Counted from the stretch's first letter, positions 1-5,149 are shown. The stretch: DNA of 5,149 nucleotides from Candidatus Kariarchaeota archaeon (GCA_016839545.1 JAEOUB010000198.1:1-5149), one strand, 5' to 3'. Notes: generated from the sequence alone by a model not told the origin. Translations and numbers: made by a program.

Positions 1-1
1 A

Positions 2-979
2 GCCTCCACAGCAGATGTGGACCATACTGTTGTCAGTGAAGAGTTTTATCTTTCTAATCACAACACTGATCAGGATGCCCACATACTAATGACATTACTC
101 CCAAACGGGGGACTGGTTTATTCCTATGAGTATCATACAGATGGGCAGTCATTTTTGAATTTGCATTTAGGATCCATAGAAAGCATAAACAGAAGAGATA
201 ACATAACTGATCTTATTGGTAAAAATTGGGAGGTTACAAATTTAGCAATTATTTTAGATGATAGTGATTACAATTTTCTTTTCGTTACATCACATAAAGA
301 AAATCCTGAAAATAGCATCATAATCATTTCAGATATGGAGTATAATGAGATCTCAAGACTAACACCGCCCGAGTTAATTCCAATAAAGACTCTATCAAAT
401 GTTTTTATCGCGAGTAATCAGTTCATCGTTTACCAGAGTTCAAATGGGAGTCTCATTAAGTGGACATTTCAAGGTCAGAGTTATTTATATGATATTAACC
501 TATATTTGGCCGAAAGAAATGGTCGAGTATCAGGGGGAGGAATCGTAGATCCAACAACTGATAACGTCATAATCTTTACAAGCTACACAGGAGATAGAAT
601 AAGAAGTGGAGATCGACCTCAGATATTATTAGTTGACATAAAAGAGAAAATGATTATTTCATCGATCGGATATGAAGAAGCTGGGAACATTATCGCCTCA
701 AATGGAGATAGTAGAAATATCTACACAATTGAATTGTACCCAGGAACATTAGGTAACTCGTACGTAGTTATTGTTCATAGATCATACACAATATCAGAAT
801 TCAGAGAATATAATACAAATCAACAAATCCTGCCAACGACACGCATCCTGATATCTCTCGTAGTAATCGTGTTTCTGATGGGGTTAATATTTCAAATCGA
901 TCGATCGTCGATCGATCGATCGATCATGTCATTCTCTTCAAATTTCTTAAACTATGCGAAGAACTTTAATGAAGCTTGA
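2..979 (+). CDS. Single-pass membrane protein with a beta-rich outer domain (5' end missing)
   Basis: I do not recognise a named family. The frame is open to the first base of the window (it reads ASTADV before the GTG at 17), so the true start, and probably a signal peptide, lie outside. The visible ~325 residues are short alternating hydrophobic/polar stretches with turn motifs (for example IIIISDMEYN, QILLVDIKEK), which suggests a beta-propeller-like exposed domain; this fold is inferred only. Counting from GTG-17, one transmembrane helix lies at about 276-294 (RILISLVVIVFLMGLIFQI), followed by a ~26-residue tail. No cysteine is present. The tail begins with a duplicated IDRS encoded by a GATC repeat. 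The TGA stop at 977-979 overlaps the two most upstream candidate starts of the next gene, suggesting one operon. The gene is visibly richer in A+T and in ATA codons than the next gene. It is probably a surface-exposed partner of the downstream protein; real gene likely, function unknown. Confidence 0.8.
   Translation, partial: ASTADVDHTVVSEEFYLSNHNTDQDAHILMTLLPNGGLVYSYEYHTDGQSFLNLHLGSIESINRRDNITDLIGKNWEVTNLAIILDDSDYNFLFVTSHKENPENSIIIISDMEYNEISRLTPPELIPIKTLSNVFIASNQFIVYQSSNGSLIKWTFQGQSYLYDINLYLAERNGRVSGGGIVDPTTDNVIIFTSYTGDRIRSGDRPQILLVDIKEKMIISSIGYEEAGNIIASNGDSRNIYTIELYPGTLGNSYVVIVHRSYTISEFREYNTNQQILPTTRILISLVVIVFLMGLIFQIDRSSIDRSIMSFSSNFLNYAKNFNEA
896..925 (+). repeat. Imperfect GATC tetranucleotide microsatellite inside the coding region
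   Basis: Thirty bases form a run of (ATCG)n/(GATC)n with one irregularity at 905-910, where TCGTCG replaces the expected TCGATCG, so one A is missing from an otherwise perfect array. It encodes IDRSSIDRSI at the start of the cytoplasmic tail of the upstream gene, just after its transmembrane helix. Four-base units are not a multiple of three, so gain or loss of a unit, or of the single base, changes the tail's reading frame. The run is also rich in palindromic GATC sites, the target of Dam-type methylation or GATC-specific restriction enzymes. Confidence 0.9.
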
Positions 980-992
980 TTTAGATAGATAT

Positions 993-3900
993 ATGCAAAA
1001 GCTAAGTACAATTTTCATAGTGCTGCTTCTCTTGTTAAGCCCGGTGACAGCAGAGGTAATAGATGAGCCAGCTGAAAAACCAATTATCTCATATGAGATC
1101 GTTGATGTCTATGCAGATGGAACAGAAGTTGTCCGAGAAGTACGGCAGACCGGTGATCGCTCAATTTCACCTGACCAGAGTGTAGGGCAACCTTTGACAG
1201 GTAAGGAGGTGGCACTGTTAGGCGGGTCAGAATTGGCTTTAATGCTTTTTGATCAGGTGGATTTTGATCAGGATGGAGATGATCTGGCAAGTTATCTTGC
1301 TGTGGAAAATGGTCAGCTAGATCTTAGCACTCATGACTATCATTCAAGTAATTATATTGCAGACCAGGATCAGGATGCCACATCAGGTGAGATAGTTACG
1401 GCAGATCTCGATGGTAATTTCAGAGAAGATGTTATTTTTGCAATAACTGATATCCCAGCTGGAGGTTCAACATTTGATCATGAAATCCGGATAGTAATTC
1501 AAGAGAAGAAGGCTGGAGAGATGAAAACCATGGCGATGATCAATGGCTTCGGCGGAGCACAAGATTACTCTCCTCAATATCACATTCCCGCATTGGCTGC
1601 AGGGAACATCGATGATGATATCATGGATGAGTTTGTGGTCTTTGGCCTCGATGCCGGAGTTTGGACTGCATTTGTCTTTGATGACCTTGTTGGGGGAAAT
1701 GACCCTGATCAGCTCAGTTTTGGAATGGACATCAGTCTTCAGAAAGAGAATAACGAGTATCTCTATTCGACAGCTACAACAACTGCATATGGTGGATTAG
1801 TCTCCACCAGTACCGCTCCTGTAGAGTATTCCTGGGAAATTGTAGATGCTATCGATCCCAGCTCAACAGAGAAAATCAAGCTGAAAGACCCAATTGCTTT
1901 GAAAAATAATCTTGGGCAATACCTTTCTGCAGATCCCACAACAGGAGCTCTTAGCTTTTCAGCCACTTTGAATACTTCTGAAGTCTTCTATATAGAGGGA
2001 AGTAAAGGTGATTATGAGATAGCCGGAGACCTCTATGCCAACAGCTTCTTTACTATCAGATCTGCTGTTGCAGGTTATCTTGATGCTGGAACCACCTACA
2101 CTCCCGTCAGTCTACCATTTGCCTTCAAAGTAATGGCTGCTGATAATCTTGTGATGGATCCCAGAGGAGGTGAAAACCTCCTAGGTAAAATTACTCAAAG
2201 CCATTTGACGAGACCTTTTGCCAGTGGTAACTATTATGATGCCATTCAAAATATCGCGATTGGAAATGTAGACGGGGATGCCAGAGATGAGATTGTCATA
2301 GTGGGTATGAATACCACCCATACCACCCTGTGGGTGATGGACGATGCTGTTGCCAGTTTTGCCGAGCTCTACAGGTACGATTGGGCCAGTAGTTCTACCA
2401 ATCCCAATGTCGCTTTAGGTGACACTGATGATGATGGTAGAGATGAGATAGCAGTAACATTGACCAATTCAGGCTCAGGTAGTCTTTATGTGATAGATGA
2501 TAGTGTTAGTGGCTATGCATTTACCAATGTAACCGAATTAGATACTGATCTACTCGGATTCAATCCTGATCTGGATGTGGCTGATATTGATAATGATGGG
2601 ATTGATGAGATCAGTATATATGATGGATTCCAGTATCAGGTGCTCTATGATGATGCCAGTACCAATTATGTGTCTATGGGTCGTTATTTCATGATGGTCG
2701 AATCCTTTGATAATGGCGTTCACGCCGATGTTGTCATTGCCGATGTCAATGCTGATGCAAAAAATGAGCTGGTACTAGCCTACTCAATTAACGATGGTGG
2801 ATATGCCATAGGTGTTTTTGTCTGGAACGACACTATACTGTCTCTTGTCGACAGATATGATCCTCAGATTTCAGAGCGGCAGATCCTATCAGTTGCCACC
2901 GGTGATATTTACGGCAATCAGTTTAGTCTACAATACCAGGAGAGATCAGGAGAGTTCCAGACTGCAGGTGAAATATCAGTTGTTGCCGCGGCTCCACCGG
3001 TACAACTGGGCTTAACTCAGAACTATGATTTTTCAGGAACTACCTTTGGACAATCTGCCTCAAGCAGTACGACAGAAGGTAATGAAATCTCTTCTGGCTA
3101 TGGTTATTATCTTAATTTTCAGATCAAACCGACATTCTTCGATGTTGTAGAAGTGGGAGTTGACAGTAGCATCAGTTTCTCAAGTGAATTCACTCAAACT
3201 AATACCATCACCACTACCAAGACAGTAACAACTGAGTTTACTGGAGGGTACTTAGATGACTTTGTACTATACACTTCCACCAAATACAAATCCTTTCTAT
3301 ACACGGTATTGGCCGCTCCAGATGTGCGATTGCTCGGTCAAAATTTGACCATCAACATACCGTCTGAGCCACGATTATTCCTTGAAACCAAAGAATACTA
3401 CAATACGCACAATGATCCCACCGAGCTTGATATCAACGAGAATGTATTCTCACATACTCCAGGCCAAATATCGACCTATCCTACTCAAACGGATCTGTTC
3501 ACAAAATCCTATGCCAATAGTATTGTAATTTCCCCAGTGAGAACGGTAGGTCAGGGAGGAGGATCTCAAGCAGTAGAAATTGATCTCGCAGAGGATATTA
3601 CCGAGGGATTCATCTCAACTACATCAGAATCTCAATCTGTCGGTGGTTCTGCAACACTGTTTGGTGTTGGAGGAGGTGGAGGCGGCACTTGGAGTTCCAG
3701 TGAGTCTCGTATCCATGAAACTACCATGGGTTCAAATACCGTCTTTCGGGCTGATGTTGGTAGTATTGCAGATCAAGATGAATACACTGATTTCGTCTAT
3801 GATTTCGGGATGGCTGTTTTTGCCAAGGAGGTACTTCATTTACAACTCATCCATCAGTTCTTTGTTATTGATTTCTGGGTAGACCTGCCTGTAGGATGGG

Positions 3901-4055
3901 GTGGGGATCAGCTGTGGAAGACTTCAGTTGTTGTCCCCGAAGTGGATATCGCCGCAGAGGATCTCTCTTCTCTCGCAACAAGTTTACCGGCTATATCCTA
4001 TCTCATTCTGATGATAGGTCTTGGGACTCCCATACTGCTTAGGAGGAAATCCTGA
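993..4055 (+). CDS. Secreted membrane-anchored VCBS/FG-GAP propeller protein with inserted beta-trefoil and Ser/Thr-rich beta module
   Basis: Start: ATG-993 is preferred because it gives a canonical signal peptide (MQKLSTIFIVLLLLLSPVTA, cleavage near residue 20); in-frame ATGs at 954 and 969 add a charged N-terminus, and none has a clear Shine-Dalgarno. Numbering from 993 (1020 aa), eight acidic calcium-loop-like motifs of FG-GAP/VCBS type lie near residues 91-102, 137-150, 204-218, 424-438 (GNVDGDARDEIVIVG), 476-489, 530-544, 583-598 and 634-647 (degenerate). The last five are spaced 51-54 residues, as expected for propeller blades. Residues ~254-383 hold three YLxA...E-x-(F/W)-x-I/V units typical of a fascin-like beta-trefoil. 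Residues ~668-987 are beta-rich: a T/S-alternating stretch at 701-750, and a second S/T stretch at 873-924 around six glycines (893-898). A C-terminal helix (997-1016) plus RRKS anchors the protein. There is no cysteine. Domain classes are read by eye; adhesion or pore-forming activity is inference. Gene 3 overlaps its stop. Confidence 0.9.
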   Translation: MQKLSTIFIVLLLLLSPVTAEVIDEPAEKPIISYEIVDVYADGTEVVREVRQTGDRSISPDQSVGQPLTGKEVALLGGSELALMLFDQVDFDQDGDDLASYLAVENGQLDLSTHDYHSSNYIADQDQDATSGEIVTADLDGNFREDVIFAITDIPAGGSTFDHEIRIVIQEKKAGEMKTMAMINGFGGAQDYSPQYHIPALAAGNIDDDIMDEFVVFGLDAGVWTAFVFDDLVGGNDPDQLSFGMDISLQKENNEYLYSTATTTAYGGLVSTSTAPVEYSWEIVDAIDPSSTEKIKLKDPIALKNNLGQYLSADPTTGALSFSATLNTSEVFYIEGSKGDYEIAGDLYANSFFTIRSAVAGYLDAGTTYTPVSLPFAFKVMAADNLVMDPRGGENLLGKITQSHLTRPFASGNYYDAIQNIAIGNVDGDARDEIVIVGMNTTHTTLWVMDDAVASFAELYRYDWASSSTNPNVALGDTDDDGRDEIAVTLTNSGSGSLYVIDDSVSGYAFTNVTELDTDLLGFNPDLDVADIDNDGIDEISIYDGFQYQVLYDDASTNYVSMGRYFMMVESFDNGVHADVVIADVNADAKNELVLAYSINDGGYAIGVFVWNDTILSLVDRYDPQISERQILSVATGDIYGNQFSLQYQERSGEFQTAGEISVVAAAPPVQLGLTQNYDFSGTTFGQSASSSTTEGNEISSGYGYYLNFQIKPTFFDVVEVGVDSSISFSSEFTQTNTITTTKTVTTEFTGGYLDDFVLYTSTKYKSFLYTVLAAPDVRLLGQNLTINIPSEPRLFLETKEYYNTHNDPTELDINENVFSHTPGQISTYPTQTDLFTKSYANSIVISPVRTVGQGGGSQAVEIDLAEDITEGFISTTSESQSVGGSATLFGVGGGGGGTWSSSESRIHETTMGSNTVFRADVGSIADQDEYTDFVYDFGMAVFAKEVLHLQLIHQFFVIDFWVDLPVGWGGDQLWKTSVVVPEVDIAAEDLSSLATSLPAISYLILMIGLGTPILLRRKS
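2165..2182 (+). repeat. Perfect 7-bp inverted repeat with GAAA tetraloop containing AGGAGG
   Basis: AGGAGGT at 2165-2171, loop GAAA at 2172-2175 and ACCTCCT at 2176-2182 form a perfect 7-bp stem closed by a GNRA-class tetraloop in the mRNA. It lies inside the large surface-protein gene, in the stretch joining the beta-trefoil insertion to the next propeller blade. The left arm carries a full Shine-Dalgarno sequence, which the right arm would sequester. The first in-frame ATG downstream is too far away for ordinary initiation. It may be a pausing structure between domains or simply chance; the geometry is certain, the role is not. Confidence 0.5.
4041..4046 (+). promoter_or_regulatory. Shine-Dalgarno site for the small membrane protein gene
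   Basis: AGGAGG ends eight bases before the ATG at 4055. It is the only strong Shine-Dalgarno in front of a gene in this window. It lies within the last codons of the preceding gene (coding part of LRRKS), so the start at 4055 is well supported and initiation can be direct as well as by termination-reinitiation at the TGATG overlap. Confidence 0.85.
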
Positions 4056-4630
4056 TGAGTATCGTAAAAGCACTCATTGGTAGTATCATCGGTATAGTCG
4101 TAACACTTGCCATTGGAGTCGCCCTTCACTCATTTGAAGTTATTAACGCCTATACTCCATTATTCGATTTACTAGACAAACAATCCATACTGTACAGTCC
4201 TGCAGCACTAGAAAGCCTTGGATTTTGGTTCACCATGTGGTCTGTTTCAATATTCAGTGCTGTTAGTACCGGTGGTTTCATCGACGGAAGCTTTGACTTG
4301 TCATATATCATCATGACAGTCGGTTTCCTTCTCGGTGTGATTATCATGACACGAGTCTCTGGTACTAGATCTGGAGCTTACATAGGTGTGATCCTCATGC
4401 AAGTTCTTTTCATAGCTTTGGGATATGTCTGGATTATTTTGTTGTCTGCAACGGTTGATACCACTCACCTGAATGCAACTGATATTGAGACTCTCAGTGA
4501 TCTAACAAGTCTTTTACAATCATTATCTGTTACCATACCCGTATTTGGATACAGCATTGGATTGGCATTAAACACATTGTTGGGGCTACTCATTGCAACT
4601 GTACTGGGTAAGAAAAAGAAAAGTAAGTAA
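4055..4630 (+). CDS. Small multi-pass integral membrane protein, translationally coupled to the surface protein
   Basis: A 191-residue protein of unrecognised family. Hydrophobic segments lie at about residues 4-24, 84-101, 107-132 and 160-185, with a more amphipathic stretch at 52-78 that may be a fifth membrane or interfacial segment. The chain ends in the strongly basic KKKKSK, which under the positive-inside rule places the C-terminus in the cytoplasm. There are no cysteines and no visible catalytic or transporter signature motif. The ATG overlaps the TGA of the large surface-protein gene by one base and has an AGGAGG site eight bases upstream, so the two proteins are probably made in a linked ratio. 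Plausible roles are a membrane partner or assembly factor for the anchored protein, or a protective (immunity-like) protein if that protein damages membranes; both are inference. The start and reading frame are secure, the function is not. Confidence 0.88.
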   Translation: MSIVKALIGSIIGIVVTLAIGVALHSFEVINAYTPLFDLLDKQSILYSPAALESLGFWFTMWSVSIFSAVSTGGFIDGSFDLSYIIMTVGFLLGVIIMTRVSGTRSGAYIGVILMQVLFIALGYVWIILLSATVDTTHLNATDIETLSDLTSLLQSLSVTIPVFGYSIGLALNTLLGLLIATVLGKKKKSK

Positions 4631-4635
4631 TTCTC

Positions 4636-4678
4636 ATATCCTGTGGGATATTGATTGACCTGTCAGGAGTTCCCTGAC
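4636..4678 (+). terminator. Two consecutive hairpins, candidate 3' end of the operon transcript
   Basis: ATATCC-TGTG-GGATAT (4636-4651) begins five bases after the stop of the small membrane protein gene. GTCAGG-AGTTC-CCTGAC (4662-4678) follows ten bases later. Each is a perfect 6-bp stem with a short loop. No U tract follows directly, so this is not a textbook bacterial intrinsic terminator. The T-rich stretch at about 4695-4726 could serve archaeal U-rich termination. The pair could instead protect the 3' end of the mRNA. Confidence 0.4.
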
Positions 4679-4815
4679 CAGATGGCTTCGTTGTCAATCT
4701 CTTTACTTTGAATTATTCTTAGACCAAAATGTTAGGACCTCATTCTTCTTATCATATATCCAAGTATTGGCAATTTTAAAAAGCTGTAGTGAAAATGACA
4801 TTGTGGGTTATACGA

Positions 4816-4846
4816 AGGATCAGTTCAAATCCCGTTATCTGATCCT
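4816..4846. repeat. 8-bp inverted repeat with 15-nt loop
   Basis: AGGATCAG at 4816-4823 and CTGATCCT at 4839-4846 are perfect inverse complements separated by 15 bases. The element sits four bases before the GATC run at 4851-4861, immediately upstream of the transporter remnant. It could be a transcript hairpin, a protein-binding operator-like dyad, or a scar of the event that left the remnant. Nothing in the sequence decides between these. Confidence 0.5.
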
Positions 4847-4850
4847 CATA

Positions 4851-4861
4851 GATCGATCGAT
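4851..4861. repeat. Short GATC run at the edge of the MMPL remnant
   Basis: GATCGATCGAT is a second instance of the tetranucleotide run seen at 896-925. Recognisable transporter coding sequence begins within or just after it (S-I-D-A-T is encoded from 4853). The upstream part of the same frame, back to a TGA at 4796, shows no transporter-like hydrophobic helix. Confidence 0.75.
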
Positions 4862-4978
4862 GCAACCATTGCCCGTACCGTTCTGCTGCCTGCAGCGATG
4901 AAACTGGCTGGTAAATACAACTGGTGGCTGCCTGGCTGGCTGAAGAAGATCCTGCCTGAGATAAAGTTAGAGCACTAA
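4853..4978 (+). pseudogene. 3' remnant of an MMPL/RND-family membrane transporter gene
   Basis: Translation from 4853 gives SIDATIARTVLLPAAMKLAG, then KYNWWLPGWLKKILPEIKLEH and a TAA stop at 4976-4978. This matches the well-known C-terminal end of MMPL-type exporters (the D-A-(T/F)-(I/V)-x-R-x-(V/L)-L-(V/L)-P-A-x-M motif on the last helix, then the G-x-x-N-W-W-x-P-x-W-(L/M) tail). Only about 40 of the expected 700 or more residues are present. The frame continues upstream to a TGA at 4796-4798 but encodes nothing transporter-like (for example GLYEGSVQIPLSDPHR). The stop appears to be the authentic gene end, so the 5' body was deleted or replaced, or the contig was misjoined. The fragment is more G+C-rich (many CTG, GCC, GGC codons) than its surroundings. 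The family call is confident; how it arose is not known. Confidence 0.72.
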
Positions 4979-4993
4979 AGTCAGAGCACCAAA
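4963..4993. repeat. Imperfect 14-bp tandem duplication spanning the remnant's stop codon
   Basis: Comparing bases 4963-4979 with 4977-4993 at a period of 14 shows 15 identities of 17, around the core AGAGCAC. The first copy carries the last codons and part of the TAA stop of the transporter remnant, and the second lies directly downstream. It looks like a small replication-slippage duplication that has since diverged at two positions. Confidence 0.65.
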
Positions 4994-4994
4994 T

Positions 4995-5033
4995 CCAAAA
5001 ATGTATATAAATTCAGATATAGGCAACTCAACA
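4995..5033 (+). promoter_or_regulatory. Candidate archaeal TATA-box promoter
   Basis: TATATAA at 5004-5010 is preceded by an A-rich stretch (CCAAAAATG) compatible with a weak BRE. In archaea, transcription usually starts about 25-27 bases downstream of the box centre, here close to 5033. An ATG at 5039-5041 opens a 33-codon frame ending at 5138-5140 (MRTYTYTARHNIP...), so the transcript would be nearly leaderless for it. That peptide has no recognisable feature, so the promoter may equally serve a gene beyond the window or be chance in A+T-rich DNA. Confidence 0.35.
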
Positions 5034-5149
5034 GGGAAATGAGGACATATACATACACTGCCAGACATAATATTCCCAGTACCACATCGTCATCACATAC
5101 CAAAGTACTGAACCAAGTAGAAATTCCAGAAGGTACATAAGCGGTTTAT

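Larger units (their letters stand above)
4631..5149. other. Intergenic region with gene remnant and short repeats
   Basis: These 519 bases contain no convincing intact gene on either strand. In order they hold two small hairpins after the operon (4636-4678), a T-rich stretch (about 4695-4726), an A+T-rich patch with TTTTAAAA near 4774, an 8-bp inverted repeat (4816-4846), a GATC run leading into the 3' end of an MMPL transporter gene (4853-4978), a 14-bp tandem duplication (4963-4993) and a TATA-like element (5004-5010). The mixture of a gene end without its body and several small repeats suggests a decayed or rearranged segment, or an assembly join. Confidence 0.7.

Noticed and set aside
66..1379. 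Shared string GATCAGGATGCC in gene 1 (near 68) and gene 2 (near 1367)
   Set aside because: Both encode Asp-Gln-Asp-Ala in acidic loops with common codons, and similarity does not extend beyond about 14 bases.
1084..1966. Minus-strand open frames at 1084-1290 and 1763-1966, and a plus-strand alternative frame at 1543-1800
   Set aside because: They lie wholly inside the large surface-protein gene, have no domain-like composition, and the covering frame has a clear signal peptide and repeated motifs.
2334..2346. Short hairpin CACCC-TGT-GGGTG
   Set aside because: The stem is only five base pairs in coding sequence, and such structures are expected by chance in a 5-kb window.
2812..3882. Plus-strand alternative frames at 2812-3015 and 3580-3882
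   Set aside because: These are shadow frames within the beta-rich region of the large gene; their translations are low-complexity mixtures without recognisable features or start signals.
3975..4052. Possible PGF/PEF-CTERM-like sorting signal at the C-terminus of the large protein
   Set aside because: The helix followed by RRKS fits the general layout, but no recognisable sorting motif precedes the helix, so only a plain membrane anchor is claimed.
4150..4347. Minus-strand open frame inside the small membrane protein gene
   Set aside because: It is a shadow of a well-supported gene that has its own Shine-Dalgarno and multi-pass hydrophobic pattern.
4817..4845. tRNA-like T-loop string GTTCAAATCCCG at 4823-4834, with a possible 3' acceptor strand
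   Set aside because: The five bases before TTCAAAT do not pair with the five after it, no matching 5' acceptor strand, D-arm or anticodon arm is found upstream, and the flanking dyad pairs with itself instead.
4981..5145. Minus-strand open frame of 54 codons with a hydrophobic stretch (VVLGILCLAVYVYVLISLL)
   Set aside because: It has no ATG, begins right after an in-frame TAA near the window edge, has no ribosome-binding site and antiparallels the promoter region. The hydrophobicity is likely a by-product of A+T-rich composition.
1..5149. CRISPR array, rRNA, insertion sequence or integrase signatures
   Set aside because: No regularly spaced repeats, no rRNA-like conserved stretches, and no transposase or integrase coding sequence are visible on either strand.

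Overview
The window reads as a moderately A+T-rich prokaryotic surface-protein locus with three plus-strand genes in tandem (2-979, 993-4055, 4055-4630), followed by about 520 bp of mostly non-coding sequence with a gene remnant. An archaeal host is the best guess, perhaps from a metagenome. The grounds are an archaeal-type TATA element near 5004-5010, large secreted propeller proteins with a C-terminal membrane anchor, and the C-terminus of an MMPL/RND-type transporter. A perfect AGGAGG Shine-Dalgarno precedes the third gene. No taxonomic marker is present, and a bacterial origin cannot be excluded.

Layout. Gene 1 has lost its 5' end to the window edge. It encodes a beta-rich outer domain, one transmembrane helix and a short inner tail, and a GATC tetranucleotide run is embedded in the tail-coding sequence. 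Gene 2 is the centrepiece: a secreted, C-terminally membrane-anchored protein of about 1020 residues. It has a signal peptide, an FG-GAP/VCBS-type beta-propeller with acidic DxDxDG-like loops, a fascin-like beta-trefoil apparently inserted into the propeller, a long Ser/Thr/Gly-rich beta region that looks like a pore-forming or fibrous beta module, and a terminal helix followed by RRKS. Gene 3 overlaps gene 2 by one base (TGATG) and encodes a small multi-pass membrane protein. Downstream lie two short hairpins (possible terminator), an 8-bp-stem inverted repeat, the last ~40 codons of an MMPL transporter starting at a second GATC run, a 14-bp tandem duplication and a TATA-like promoter.

How the genes may work together (inference). 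The three genes look like one operon for a cell-surface assembly: a large exposed adhesive or effector-like protein, a tightly coupled integral membrane partner, and a single-pass protein with its own exposed domain. All three proteins lack cysteine. The two most unusual points are the propeller + trefoil + beta-module architecture of gene 2, and the imperfect GATC run in gene 1. Restoring one base to that run would shift the frame to end in a TAATG overlap with a candidate gene 2 start.
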